A stretch of DNA of 64,000 nucleotides from Betaproteobacteria bacterium (GTDB lineage: Bacteria; Pseudomonadota; Gammaproteobacteria; Burkholderiales; Usitatibacteraceae). The stretch spans positions 1 through 64,000 of the forward strand of contig JADKJR010000008.1 of the NCBI GenBank assembly GCA_016720925.1, written 5' to 3'. Under the pieces are notes generated by a model. It was not told the origin of the DNA, searched no databases, and worked only from the letters and a program-made list of their open reading frames with translations. This document shows positions 37,534 to 46,072 of the stretch, in pieces. A program made the translations under genes and the position numbers. The first letter of the stretch is position 1. The number at the start of each line of letters is the position of its first letter.

Positions 37534-37594
37534 ATAAATACTCCTCCTAACTATTAGACTGGCCTCCGCAGCAGCACGTTCGTTTCGATCGCGA

Positions 37595-37849
37595 TCATGC
37601 GGCGCGTCGCCTGGTTTCTGCTTTCGCGCGCTTGCTTCCATGCGCGTCTTGCAGCGACTCGACGTCCGAAAATCGCGGATCCGCTTTCAGATGCTTGAGC
37701 ACGCCGGCGCTTCTTCCCTTCGCCCTCTTAAGAATGGTAATTCGACTGTTGTGCTCCAGAATATCCAGGACGTCACCGGACAAAACGCGAAGCCGCTCAC
37801 ACAGCTCCTTGGGAAGGGTTACTTGCCGTCTAGAACTGAGGATGGGCAC
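37595..37849 (-). CDS. AbrB/MazE-type antitoxin (VapB-like), orphan
   Basis: 84 residues. MPILSSRRQVTLPKELCERLRVLSGDVLDI is a swapped-hairpin AbrB DNA-binding domain as in VapB/MazE antitoxins. The basic C-terminus (SKRAKAETRRRAA) differs from typical toxin-binding tails. No toxin follows directly; the next gene downstream is higA. Confidence 0.65.
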   Translation of the reverse strand: MPILSSRRQVTLPKELCERLRVLSGDVLDILEHNSRITILKRAKGRSAGVLKHLKADPRFSDVESLQDAHGSKRAKAETRRRAA

Positions 37850-37966
37850 GATGACTCCGCTTTACAATTTGTGTAAACGTAAAGATAGAGCAGGCGTTTC
37901 TCTTCGTAAAGAAGTAAAGCGGCATGGATCGGACGACGATCAGAGGCAGTATTTGAGAGCCTCTCA

Positions 37967-38404
37967 TCAATCGGGAGGAAGCACCGTCACCTGCGTCCGT
38001 TTGAGTAGCTTCTTGAAATCGGCATCGAACGTAACGAGGTGTTCGCCCAGTTGAATCACTGCCGCCGCAAGCCATGCGTCAGGAATGGCATTCGCAGCCA
38101 ATCTTTTTTCGATACATAGTTGGCGGAATGTCGGCCACTCGGCCCCAAGAGCGGGCATCTCAACGCCCGGCACAACCAACAGCGCATCCAGGAATTCCAC
38201 GGCGTCTTTCGGCGGTGTCGGCTGAACAAAGATTTTCGGGTTGGTGACCAGGCGCAAAAAACTGGCCGCAACCATTGGCAGGAGCTTCAGGCTCGCGCCT
38301 TTGCCACAAGCGGCAATGGCCTCCTCCAAACATGTGTAGGCGATTTTATGATGAGGATGATCGCTCCGTGAAACCGCGAGCAGCACGTTGACGTCAGGCG
38401 TCAT
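37967..38404 (-). CDS. vapC: VapC-type PIN-domain toxin
   Basis: 145 residues. PIN nuclease: first acidic residue in MTPDVNVLLAVSRSDHPHH, later ones in ANAIPDAWLAAAVIQLGEHLVTFDADFKKLL. ATG 38404 overlaps the antitoxin's end, as usual. Likely an RNA endonuclease held inactive by the upstream antitoxin. Confidence 0.8.
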   Translation of the reverse strand: MTPDVNVLLAVSRSDHPHHKIAYTCLEEAIAACGKGASLKLLPMVAASFLRLVTNPKIFVQPTPPKDAVEFLDALLVVPGVEMPALGAEWPTFRQLCIEKRLAANAIPDAWLAAAVIQLGEHLVTFDADFKKLLKRTQVTVLPPD

Positions 38405-38639
38405 CGTCGGCGGCATCCAGCATGGCCTTGTTGCTGCGCGGATCTAACCCGACAACCAATCCGCCGCGCCCTTTGAACACGGGAAGTTTGCGTCTGATGA
38501 CCTTTGACGCAGGGGCGGACGACCGAAGCCTAAGTTGCAACCCTTCCTCGATCAGTCGCGTGAGACTTGTTCGCTGCCGTGCAGCGAGGGCTTTTGCATT
38601 CACCAGCAAGGAATCGTTAATGTCGAGAGTGGTCTTCAT
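38394..38639 (-). CDS. vapB: ribbon-helix-helix VapB antitoxin
   Basis: 81 residues. MKTTLDINDSLLVNAKALAARQRTSLTRLIEEGLQLRL is a ribbon-helix-helix DNA-binding domain; the C-terminal LPVFKGRGGLVVGLDPRSNKAMLD is the toxin-binding arm. Overlaps vapC by 11 nt. Confidence 0.83.
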   Translation of the reverse strand: MKTTLDINDSLLVNAKALAARQRTSLTRLIEEGLQLRLRSSAPASKVIRRKLPVFKGRGGLVVGLDPRSNKAMLDAADDDA

Positions 38640-38792
38640 GGCACGACTATACAGATTTCTGTATATATTGGCAATCCCATCAACTCAAGCGTTGCGATTC
38701 ATCGACGCGCTGTGGAATACGATTCGTTATTCCTAGTAATCCAATCGCCTTCTTCAAGGTTCGCACAGAGCGAGAATAGCGACGAACAAGCC

Positions 38793-38927
38793 ATGCCCGA
38801 ACTCGACTCGGAAGCCATCGACTTCCGAGCGGCTTCCGAGTTGTTCACACCGGTGCGCAAACTCAAACGGGCGGACCTGGAAACGCTGCCCCCGGTAACC
38901 AAGCATGAAGGACGCAAAGAACTTTGA
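38793..38927 (+). CDS. short ORF, possible truncated antitoxin
   Basis: 44 codons: MPELDSEAIDFRAASELFTPVRKLKRADLETLPPVTK. The charged, antitoxin-like N-terminus recalls small DNA-binding antitoxins such as BrnA, but the domain is missing. Low confidence. Confidence 0.25.
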   Translation: MPELDSEAIDFRAASELFTPVRKLKRADLETLPPVTKHEGRKEL

Positions 38928-38978
38928 GATCCGTTTCTGCGGAGTTGACCACTTTGTTCCGCCCCAAAAACAAATCAC

Positions 38979-39383
38979 TTACGAAAGCTTTTCCAAAACC
39001 TTCGCGCACCGGATGACCTGTTCACTTAGGTCTTCGGTAACTTCTTCACTGCCTTCATATTCAAAACCGTTGCGCACATCGTGCGCGTCCGCCAACACGC
39101 GCCATATGTCAGTGCCGACGGACATCGTATGCGGCAAACACTGAAAAACAATGTACCTGTTTGCGGGTCGAAAGCCTTGTTTGCGCAGCGCCGCCAGCGA
39201 AAATGCATAGGCAGCACTGTATCCGAGCAAGAATTTTCCAGACAGTGAAATTCCTGGCGCGCCAGCATCCTGCAAGCGATCTCTGCCGCTCTGGATCTGG
39301 GTTGCAATCTCGGATTGGGAGGATGGTTCCTTTTTGAGCTGCCCAATCTTGACCAGATTGTCGAGCTCTTTGTTACTCATCAT
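38979..39383 (-). CDS. HEPN-like partner of MNT nucleotidyltransferase
   Basis: 134 residues, all helical: MMSNKELDNLVKIGQLKKEPSSQSEIATQIQSG, GYSAAYAFSLAALRKQGFRP, VLADAHDVRNGFEYEGSEEV. Size, position (overlapping the end of a minimal nucleotidyltransferase gene) and helical pattern fit a HEPN protein of an MNT-HEPN toxin-antitoxin pair. The classical RxxxxH ribonuclease motif is not obvious; RNGFEY stands in its place, so it may be inactive or a divergent type. Confidence 0.6.
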   Translation of the reverse strand: MMSNKELDNLVKIGQLKKEPSSQSEIATQIQSGRDRLQDAGAPGISLSGKFLLGYSAAYAFSLAALRKQGFRPANRYIVFQCLPHTMSVGTDIWRVLADAHDVRNGFEYEGSEEVTEDLSEQVIRCAKVLEKLS

Positions 39384-39948
39384 CGTCCCCGATCAAGACG
39401 ATTTTCGGTCCCGCCAGGATAGAAACAAGAAAATGATTTTTACTTTTCAGCTTCCGCTGATATTCGGCCGGCCGATAGACGGTAAGTGATATTTTTCGTC
39501 CGAGCTTTTCTTCAACGGGTGTCAATTGCGGATAGAGGTCAGCACTGCCAAGCGCTTTGGCGAGTACAAATAGGTCAATATCACTCGTTGCAGTGTCTTC
39601 GCCCTTGGCGACAGACCCATAGAGGAAAGCGCGCTCTATTCGACTAATGAACGGCAGAAGCACTTCTTTAAGAATATCCGCCACACCGAAGGTCTTACGA
39701 ACAATCGCGCTTAACTCAGGGTAAATTGCAGACTTGGTGTTGGCTTTGTAGCGCACAACCCGACCGATGTTTTCTCTTACCAACAGACCTGCATCCGTCA
39801 ATTTACCAAGTTCCCTTTGCGCCGATGCTGAGCTGAGGCTTGTCGAAGCCATTAATGCACGAAGATGAATACCGTCTGGCCGCATAAACACGTTGCCCAG
39901 TATGGCTTTTGTTGCTTTCGAGAACAAAGCGTCGCTGATTTTGCTCAT
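39373..39948 (-). CDS. MNT-type nucleotidyltransferase with winged-helix N-terminus
   Basis: 191 residues. N-terminal ArsR-like winged helix (LMASTSLSSASAQRELGKLTDAGLLVRENIGRVVRYKAN) then a minimal nucleotidyltransferase with FLYGSVAKGEDTATSDIDLFVLA, containing the GSxxxG and DxD motifs. Such enzymes AMPylate and neutralise the HEPN toxin; the wHTH suggests autoregulation. Intact. Confidence 0.78.
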   Translation of the reverse strand: MSKISDALFSKATKAILGNVFMRPDGIHLRALMASTSLSSASAQRELGKLTDAGLLVRENIGRVVRYKANTKSAIYPELSAIVRKTFGVADILKEVLLPFISRIERAFLYGSVAKGEDTATSDIDLFVLAKALGSADLYPQLTPVEEKLGRKISLTVYRPAEYQRKLKSKNHFLVSILAGPKIVLIGDDDE

Positions 39949-40036
39949 GCGCTGTATTTTAGCTCAACTGCGCTAACTTTGAGCGCAGACGGAGCGTCGC
40001 CGAAATTTGGATGAACCAGCGCACCCTACTTCCAAC

Positions 40037-40297
40037 TTATAGTTCTGTCGTCAATTTATCCCGTTGCGCATTGAGGCGTTTCACCGGAATCCGCTTCACA
40101 TGCACAAGGTCGCGCTCGTCAATTGTCCAACCCTGTACCTACGCGATCCAGATTACCCAGTTGTGCGCGACCATGGGTATCCAGCTTTCTATGACTGTAC
40201 GTCCTTCAAACCAATGCATTAGCTCGGTTTTGGCTGGGTCGTCGGACTCGCACAGCGCTGAGTAATCTGAATCGCGCAGATACAACTCGGAACTCAT
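40037..40297 (-). pseudogene. hypothetical protein with in-frame amber stop
   Basis: Frame MSSELYLRDSDYSALCESDDPAKTELMHWFEGRTVIESWIPMVAHNWVIWIA then TAG, then continues in the same frame VQGWTIDERDLVHVKRIPVKRLNAQRDKL to a stop. The smooth protein character across the TAG suggests one nonsense mutation. Family not recognised. No clear ribosome site. Confidence 0.35.
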
Positions 40298-40322
40298 CGA
40301 GCAATGGGGCAGCGGCATACAT

Positions 40323-40490
40323 CGCATGACGGCGACGTGCAACGAAGCCGGGCTTCAGGTCCCCGCGCCGGAGGAAATCGGAACTCGTTTTCGCGCAACG
40401 TTCTAGACCGAGCGCAAAGGTTCGCCCATCGTGGAGTCAACAGATAAGGCCATTCTGGACGCCATGTCCCGCTACAAGCCGCATGTATCG
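40323..40490 (+). pseudogene. fragment of an ATP-binding transcriptional regulator
   Basis: Short piece reading NEAGLQVPAPEEIGTRFRATF, stop, then DKAILDAMSRYKPHV. This resembles the C-terminal junction of AlbA_2/HATPase-type regulators (AGLPEPEFEE.G.RF.VTF followed by a winged helix). Both ends are missing. Confidence 0.35.
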
Positions 40491-40851
40491 TCTAATTTGG
40501 CGAGCCGTTTGTCGAATGTGCCAAGCGGCAAATGGCCGGCCTTTCGCGCGAGTTCAAGCACCAGGCAATCCGAGAAACCGAGCGAAGGACGCGCCTGAAA
40601 AATTGCCAGCGCCAACGCGACTACGTCCGCGTCCTGTAGCGTTAAGCTGTTGTGATTGAGTAACAGCTCGATTGCTTTCGCGATCTGTGCCGGTGTTCGT
40701 TCATAGACTGCATCCAGCACCCAAAGCGTTTCGACCAAGACGACGTGCGACACCACGCTCCATTTTCAACGAAAGCTTCGGCGGCGACTACTTGCTTCCC
40801 ATCGTCTCGCACCAACAAGCGCACCAGCAGGTTGGTATCAACGGCGCGCAT
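40472..40851 (-). CDS. vapC: VapC-type PIN toxin, second module (frameshifted)
   Basis: Starts MRAVDTNLLVRLLVRDDGKQVVAAEAFVENGAW, then a missing G near 40755 shifts the frame to VSHVVLVETLWVLDAVYERTPAQIAKAIELLL, ending with the PIN acidic motif GFSDCLVLELARKAGHLPLGTFDKRLAKL. First Asp in AVDTN. The ATG overlaps the antitoxin gene by 14 nt. Repairing one base restores a normal 126-residue toxin. Confidence 0.8.
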
Positions 40852-41095
40852 GCTTCTTGCGCAGGTATTTTCTAATCCCGTCTTTGACGCTGTTTGACGT
40901 CTTTGGTTGCCCCTCCGCGAACAGGGCATCATGAATTTCTGCCGAAGTATGCCGTCCGGCCCGACGAACGACGACTTGATCGTTACTCTCATCCCATTCG
41001 AGGATCGAACCGGGGCCAACGCCAAGTTTCTTGCGCACTTCGGCCGGAACAGAAATCTGCCCTTGCGTGGTAATTTTCGATTGAGCGATTGACAT
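40838..41095 (-). CDS. vapB: AbrB-type VapB antitoxin, second module
   Basis: 85 residues. MSIAQSKITTQGQISVPAEVRKKLGVGPGSILEW is an AbrB/SpoVT fold; the helix SVKDGIRKYLRKKHARR is the toxin-binding part. Pairs with the overlapping vapC. Confidence 0.85.
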   Translation of the reverse strand: MSIAQSKITTQGQISVPAEVRKKLGVGPGSILEWDESNDQVVVRRAGRHTSAEIHDALFAEGQPKTSNSVKDGIRKYLRKKHARR

Positions 41096-41393
41096 GAAGA
41101 GACATTACCATGGTAATGGATAGTCGTCAAGTGGTGCACCGATTCACCCTTCCTGTGTAGCTCAGCAAGCTCAATACCAGGGCTGCTTTCATCAAAGCAT
41201 TGCGCGACGAAGACAGAAAGCGGACCGAAGCATGGCTGGACAATAATTTCAGACACGTAGGTGTACGTTCGTCTTTTACGCTCGACGAGCACTTCTTTTG
41301 AGAATTTATGCGACGATCACACTCTCCAAATTGGAGCAGTGGTTTCAGACCTTTTTTGAAGGCCTCGCTCGCGAAAATTGGGCATAAAAACTC
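41096..41393. other. gap downstream of repA
   Basis: About 300 bp, no gene supported. A minus-strand frame (RRTYTYVSEIIVQPC) is open but has no recognisable domain. Promoter of the vapBC module probably lies next to 41100. Confidence 0.35.
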
Positions 41394-42416
41394 TTATCGT
41401 GACATCGGGATCAGTCTACTAACGCTGGTTTTCGAAGGCAACAATACCAAGCCGGCGTCTTGAGTTGGGTCTACCTTCGCGTCCGGGTAGACGGACAAAA
41501 CGCTTTTGAGTGCGTCGCGAAGTTTCCATTTGAATTTACGCGAACAAACGGTTTCCGTTCCGAATTGGACTTGCAAGGCTTCCCACGGGACTACCGTGCG
41601 CTTGTGCAGCGTAAAGAATCGATAAGTGAGCCAACAATAGAGATCGAGTTCAAAGGGCGATGCCTTTAAGGCGCGCAGTGCGCGCATATCGATAGGCACG
41701 CCATTGCTGAATTCATCGTAAAACTTCTGGCTGAGAACGACTGTGGATTCGAAGAGGCCAGCTTGCGCGGGCTTGGACGGATCCCACCAGAGCTGCTGTC
41801 GGTCGGCTATTTGCATGCCGTTAACTTCCCAATTCACCGCGTCGATAGTCGGCGTCTTCACCATCGCAATGCGCGAAGAAAACAATCGAAGCATTTGTTC
41901 CTTCGTTTGGGTAATGCTGCCGTTTGGGCCGCCGCTGGCATCGTCCAACCCCAATTCATGGAGGAAGGCAGAAAGCGATCTACCGAGTTTTATCTCCGGA
42001 CTTTTCTGATGCTTTATCTCGCGGCCTAACCAGGCGAGTAACAGGCGCGGCTTTGACCCAAATGGGTACCCAATGGATTTCGCCACATTCGTGACTTTGG
42101 TTTTGCCACTCGGCAGAGTTTGTTTTTGTGATTCGAGATACATGCCGGGCTGAATTACCAGCGACCACTCGCCAGAGGTTCTTCCCCATACCGCTGGATT
42201 GCCTTTGGGTTCTCGATAAGGCAGAGTGGCTTGCACCATCACGCTGTTGATGTACCCTACTTCGCCGGCGTCCCACGCGTTCTCTTTCTCGATCGCTTGG
42301 TACTCTTCGTAGAGTCTGTTGAATTTCTGTTGGCGTGTCTTGGAAAACTGAACGACGTTCGTCGACGGCGAATTCTCTGCGCCCTCCTCGTCTATCGTTT
42401 GTTTTTCAGTATCCAA
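41394..42416 (-). CDS. repA: plasmid replication initiator RepA
   Basis: 340 residues from a TTG start with GAGGG 6 nt upstream. Plasmid RepA-type sequence: NRLYEEYQAIEKENAWDAGEVGYINSVMVQATLPYREPKG, SLVIQPGM, YPFGSKPRLLLAWLGREI, RSLSAFLHELGL and FPVDMRALRALKASPFELDLYCWLTYR-like ending. Binds the iterons in the adjoining region, here 42.68-43.11 kb. Intact. Confidence 0.88.
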   Translation of the reverse strand: MDTEKQTIDEEGAENSPSTNVVQFSKTRQQKFNRLYEEYQAIEKENAWDAGEVGYINSVMVQATLPYREPKGNPAVWGRTSGEWSLVIQPGMYLESQKQTLPSGKTKVTNVAKSIGYPFGSKPRLLLAWLGREIKHQKSPEIKLGRSLSAFLHELGLDDASGGPNGSITQTKEQMLRLFSSRIAMVKTPTIDAVNWEVNGMQIADRQQLWWDPSKPAQAGLFESTVVLSQKFYDEFSNGVPIDMRALRALKASPFELDLYCWLTYRFFTLHKRTVVPWEALQVQFGTETVCSRKFKWKLRDALKSVLSVYPDAKVDPTQDAGLVLLPSKTSVSRLIPMSR

Positions 42417-43244
42417 GGAATTCCCTCGAAGAATTTTGATAGAGGATAAACATGCGAAACAATCTTGTCACGAATAAATAGGAACACTTTGCGGTTTTTT
42501 CTTCATAAATCTCATTTGCTGGTAGGTACCGACGGGCGGTGGGCAACGAAGTTGTCCACGGCACGGAAGGTTCTAACTATCAGTTTCTTTCAAATTTCTA
42601 TTTTCTAAAAGCAAGTACTAAAAGCAAAGCTATAAGGGGCCGCTGGAACGCCAGCACTGGCGCGGGTTTCCAGCCAATCGCGTTCCGGATTATTCGCTGG
42701 CCGTTCCTGTTTATGCGTGACCTTGTTCTCGTTTATTCGCAAGTCGTTCCCGAATATTCGCAGACGAGCGTTCCTGTTTATGCGTGGATAACTAGGTCAA
42801 TTCACAGCCTTATCCACAGATCCTGGAAATGTGGACGTAACGACTGCGGCGTTCCCGTTTATTCGTGAGCTGGCTGACAGTGCTGATCTGCCCAAACAGG
42901 ACGAATGCGTGTTGCGACGTGGCACTTTCCCCCCAAATCCGCATTGGCCGTTCCCATTTATTCGCAAAAACAGCTTCGCCGGCGCCCTCCTCCTTGGTTA
43001 ATCGGCCAGTCGCTACTTTTGCGCGTTCCAAAATATTCGTGCCATCTGGAACAGGACCCGGTTCAATTGTTCCCACCTTATTACAGGCGTTCCTAGATAT
43101 TCGCACTCTTTGAACAAAAGCGCCAAAAATATTGCCTTATTCAGAAGAAACACACCCTGTGCATAAAAAACTTCTTAACGTGACACATGCCATAACATTG
43201 TAAGTATAGAATGGGGAAATCTTCAATAGTTAAAGGTTTCCGCA
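42417..43244. other. plasmid replication origin with iterons and DnaA box
   Basis: Gene-free region between repA and parA. At least nine copies of a ~19-bp direct repeat with consensus cgttcc-N4-tattcgc: starts at 42681, 42702, 42724, 42745, 42769, 42850, 42949, 43024 and 43088. The five left copies are spaced 21-24 bp apart, about two helical turns. A perfect DnaA box TTATCCACA lies at 42810-42818, and a near match on the other strand at 42783-42791. A degenerate repeat sits at 43067. This is a typical iteron oriV. Confidence 0.9.
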
Positions 43245-44462
43245 ATGGATATGGCTGACTCTGGTTTGCCAAAGCAAGTGAAAGGAATTTCACTTGAAGA
43301 CGTAAGCGCACTCGCTGAGCGTGCAACCAGCGCTGTGCGCAAGGTGCGGAGCCGGATGTTGTCCCCTACTTCTCGCAAAACCGCTCCGGTGCTGACGAGC
43401 ACCCAAGTGTGTGTGCTGTGTGGGATCGACAAAAACCACATGAACTATCGCCTCACCAAAAAGGATCTCCCTGCGGGGACCATGAAGGGACAACGCAGCT
43501 CACGTATGTTCACTTTGGCAGAGACAAGGGTATGGATCAAGGACTATCTTGGCGTCAGACGCCCAGCAGGTGCCAAAGGGATCGTTATCACTGTTGGCAA
43601 TTTTAAGGGCGGGTCTGGCAAGACCACCACCACCATGACCCTTGGTCAGGGTCTGAGCCTTAAAGGGATGTCGGTTCTCTTGGTGGATCTCGATCCGCAG
43701 GGTTCTCTAACAACACTAACGGGATTGTTGCCAGATGCGGAAATTGATGACGAGGCAACCGTAGCGCCATTGTGTTTCGGCGATCAGGAGGATATTCGCT
43801 ACGCGATCCGTAAAACCTATTGGGATGGGATTGACCTGGTGCCGGCATCGCCTAGCCTATACTCAGCCGAATTCGCGTTACCCGCCAGGCAGTCCAACGA
43901 ACGGGGATTCCGATTTTGGGACGTCTTGAACCAAGGGCTACAGTCTGTTCGCGACGAATACGACGTTATCCTAATTGATACGCCGCCATCGATGAGCTAC
44001 CTCACGATGAACGCGCTCATGGCGGCCAATGGATTGATCGTACCCATGCCCCCCAATGCCCTGGACTACGCCAGTTCGGCGCAGTTCTGGTCGTTGTTTA
44101 GCGATATTGCCAGCGGACTGCAAAAGAACAAGCAATTTGAGAAATCGTTCGATTTTGTGCACGTGCTGCTCTCTCGCGTCGATATGACCGACGCCGCGTC
44201 CGCCGTGGTCCGCGAATGGATTACCGCGACCTATGCCGAAAGGGTTCTTCCAGTTGAGATCCCGAAAACGGCCGTCACATCTGCGTCATCCGCGGAGTTC
44301 GGCACGGTCTATGACATTGGTCGATATGAAGGTAGCCAAAAAACCTATCATCGAGCGAGGGAAGCGTATGACCGATTCGCCGAGCTGATAGAGCAGTCAA
44401 TACTTCAGACGTGGTCAAACCAGGGCGCTTCTTCGCCCGATCTCTTGCTGGCCGCTCAATAG
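43245..44462 (+). CDS. parA: ParA partition ATPase (type Ia)
   Basis: 405 residues. An N-terminal helix-turn-helix extension (TSTQVCVLCGIDKNHMNYRLTKKDLP) marks a type Ia ParA that can autoregulate. The deviant Walker A is GNFKGGSGKTTTTMTLGQGL; also LLVDLDPQGSLTTLTG and YDVILIDTPPSMSYLTMNAL. Drives plasmid segregation with parB 14 bp downstream. Intact. Confidence 0.95.
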   Translation: MDMADSGLPKQVKGISLEDVSALAERATSAVRKVRSRMLSPTSRKTAPVLTSTQVCVLCGIDKNHMNYRLTKKDLPAGTMKGQRSSRMFTLAETRVWIKDYLGVRRPAGAKGIVITVGNFKGGSGKTTTTMTLGQGLSLKGMSVLLVDLDPQGSLTTLTGLLPDAEIDDEATVAPLCFGDQEDIRYAIRKTYWDGIDLVPASPSLYSAEFALPARQSNERGFRFWDVLNQGLQSVRDEYDVILIDTPPSMSYLTMNALMAANGLIVPMPPNALDYASSAQFWSLFSDIASGLQKNKQFEKSFDFVHVLLSRVDMTDAASAVVREWITATYAERVLPVEIPKTAVTSASSAEFGTVYDIGRYEGSQKTYHRAREAYDRFAELIEQSILQTWSNQGASSPDLLLAAQ

Positions 44463-44476
44463 AAGGGGGCGCAAAA

Positions 44477-45463
44477 ATGGCACTTGCTAAACACTTAAGA
44501 GAAAAGTCGCTTGGGATCGGTGCGGAATTGGATCAGCCCGATGCAGGGGAGCCGAGATTGAATCGCGCGGCCAAGACTGAACCAGGAAAGATGTTCGCCT
44601 ATCGGGGCGAGATGCAAGCCAAGGAGATTGAATTTGCAGCCCTTCAGGCGCAGTTGGAACAGTTTCAGGGCAGCACGCCCGTCCGCAAATTGGATTCCAC
44701 ACGGATACGCGTGTCGGAATTTGCGAATCGCCATGAAACAAATTGGGATACGAAGGACTTTCAAGCGTTCAAGCGGGAAATCGCCTCGGCCGGTGGTAAC
44801 GTTCAGCCAATCAAGGTACGGCCAATCACTGGGGATCCCAATGCCGATTTTGAACTGTGCTACGGTCACCGACGCCACCGTGCCTGCCTTGACCTAGGGC
44901 TGATGGTCAGCGCCGAAATCGCGGATGTGAGTGACGGTGAGTTGTTTGCGGCGATGGCCCGGGAAAACCTTCAACGCAAAGACCTGTCCGCATACGAAAC
45001 CGGCAAGAGCTACAAAAAGGCTCTGGCGAAGGGATTGTACGTAACCCAAGTTCAACTCGCGGCGGCGCTGGGCATGACCCAGGGTCACGTGTCACAGGCG
45101 CTCGTGGTGGCCAACTTGCCTGACGACGTGGTGAACGCGTTTCCGTCGGTGCTCGATATCCAGTACCGTTGGGCCGCTGATATCACCGAGCGGCTAGTAA
45201 AGGATTCGGAGGGCTTGCTGAGGACTGCACGAGCCCTTGCTGCAGAGCGCGGAAAGCATTCCGGCGGGGAGGTGTTCGAGGCCCTGCTCAAATTGCCCCA
45301 AGCAAGGAACATCGAGGTCAAAGTGGGAGGGAAAACGGCCGCCGTCATCAAGTCCAAGAACGGCGTGGTGACCTTGAGCTTCAAGAAGGGAAGGGTGCCG
45401 GCGTCCAAAATTAGCAAGTTGAAAAAGCTCGCGGAAGACATACTAAGGGATGGCGACGATTAG
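44477..45463 (+). CDS. parB: ParB centromere-binding protein
   Basis: 328 residues. The start MALAKHLREKSLGIG at 44477 is used. ParB/Spo0J core: VQPIKVRPI, FELCYGHRRHRACLDLG (CTPase motif II-like), LFAAMARENLQRKDLSAYETGKSYKKALAKG, then helix-turn-helix QVQLAAALGMTQGHVSQALVVANLP. Binds the palindromes that begin 2 bp after its stop. Its last ~45 codons are partly duplicated at 45859-46002. Confidence 0.94.
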   Translation: MALAKHLREKSLGIGAELDQPDAGEPRLNRAAKTEPGKMFAYRGEMQAKEIEFAALQAQLEQFQGSTPVRKLDSTRIRVSEFANRHETNWDTKDFQAFKREIASAGGNVQPIKVRPITGDPNADFELCYGHRRHRACLDLGLMVSAEIADVSDGELFAAMARENLQRKDLSAYETGKSYKKALAKGLYVTQVQLAAALGMTQGHVSQALVVANLPDDVVNAFPSVLDIQYRWAADITERLVKDSEGLLRTARALAAERGKHSGGEVFEALLKLPQARNIEVKVGGKTAAVIKSKNGVVTLSFKKGRVPASKISKLKKLAEDILRDGDD

Positions 45464-45464
45464 C

Positions 45465-45515
45465 TATTAACGGTTAATATCTGGTCGGTCCGGCCCCAAA
45501 TATTAACCGTTAATA
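45465..45515. promoter_or_regulatory. parS-like centromere, two palindromes
   Basis: Two copies of a 15-bp palindrome, TATTAACGGTTAATA at 45465-45479 and TATTAACCGTTAATA at 45501-45515, centres 36 bp apart, directly after parB. A third copy is at 46004-46018. Position and symmetry suggest ParB-binding sites. Confidence 0.75.
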
Positions 45516-45623
45516 TCCATTAGGCGGTCCCCGGATTGGCCATAAAGGGAAGGGCGCCGGAATCGATTCTGGACCTGGTGCCGGCAGTATTTCTCCTGGA
45601 TCCACTGAGAACATCAGCAGTAT

Positions 45624-45658
45624 TTGGGGTAGTGACAGCCTCCCTGTTACTACCCCAA
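45624..45658. repeat. 15-bp inverted repeat with 5-nt loop
   Basis: ttggggtagtgacag and ctgttactaccccaa around loop cctcc. Pairs over 15 positions with one G-T. No T-run follows, so it is not an obvious terminator; may be a protein site near the partition locus. Confidence 0.6.
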
Positions 45659-45858
45659 TTTCGCTTTGGGTTGGACACAACGGGTGTGCCCGTTCTCACT
45701 CTGCAAAAGCCCCAAGCGTTGGCTAGGGCGCGATCAAGTTGAAAGCGTTCCCCGTTCGCCCGGCACAACTCGGGCGGTGTTAAATGGTTTAACAACGCTC
45801 GCCGTCCATCGTCCAATGACTACAGTGCAAGCCGTCACATATGCATGGAGCCTAGGTC

Positions 45859-46002
45859 AAAGCGGGCGGGAAAACGGCCGCCGTCATCAAATCCAAGAAC
45901 GGCATGGTGACCTTGAGACTCAAGAAGGGAAGGGCGCCGGCGTCCAAAGCTAGCTTGTTGAGAAAGCTCGCTGAAGAGCTTTTGGGCGAAGACGACAGCT
46001 AG
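45859..46002 (+). pseudogene. duplicated 3' end of parB
   Basis: About 140 bp closely matching 45327-45463: KTAAVIKSKNGMVTLRLKKGRAPAS then a diverged helix LLRKLAEELLGEDDS and stop, again followed within 2 bp by the 15-bp palindrome. No start codon or upstream ParB domain. A tandem duplication of parB-end plus parS, or recombination with a related plasmid. Confidence 0.75.
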
Positions 46003-46003
46003 G

Positions 46004-46018
46004 TATTAACGGTTAATA
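46004..46018. promoter_or_regulatory. third parS-like palindrome
   Basis: TATTAACGGTTAATA, identical to 45465-45479, and in the same position relative to the duplicated parB end. Confidence 0.72.
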
Positions 46019-46072
46019 TTAGATCGACTTGGCCGAAGTTTTTGCCGTAAATATTCAAACCGCGATCCCGTC

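Noticed and set aside
42417..43244. CRISPR array
   Set aside because: Repeats are too short, unevenly spaced and part of an iteron origin; no cas genes are in the window.
45520..45816. 98-codon minus-strand frame between parS copies
   Set aside because: Covers a palindrome and has no recognisable content.
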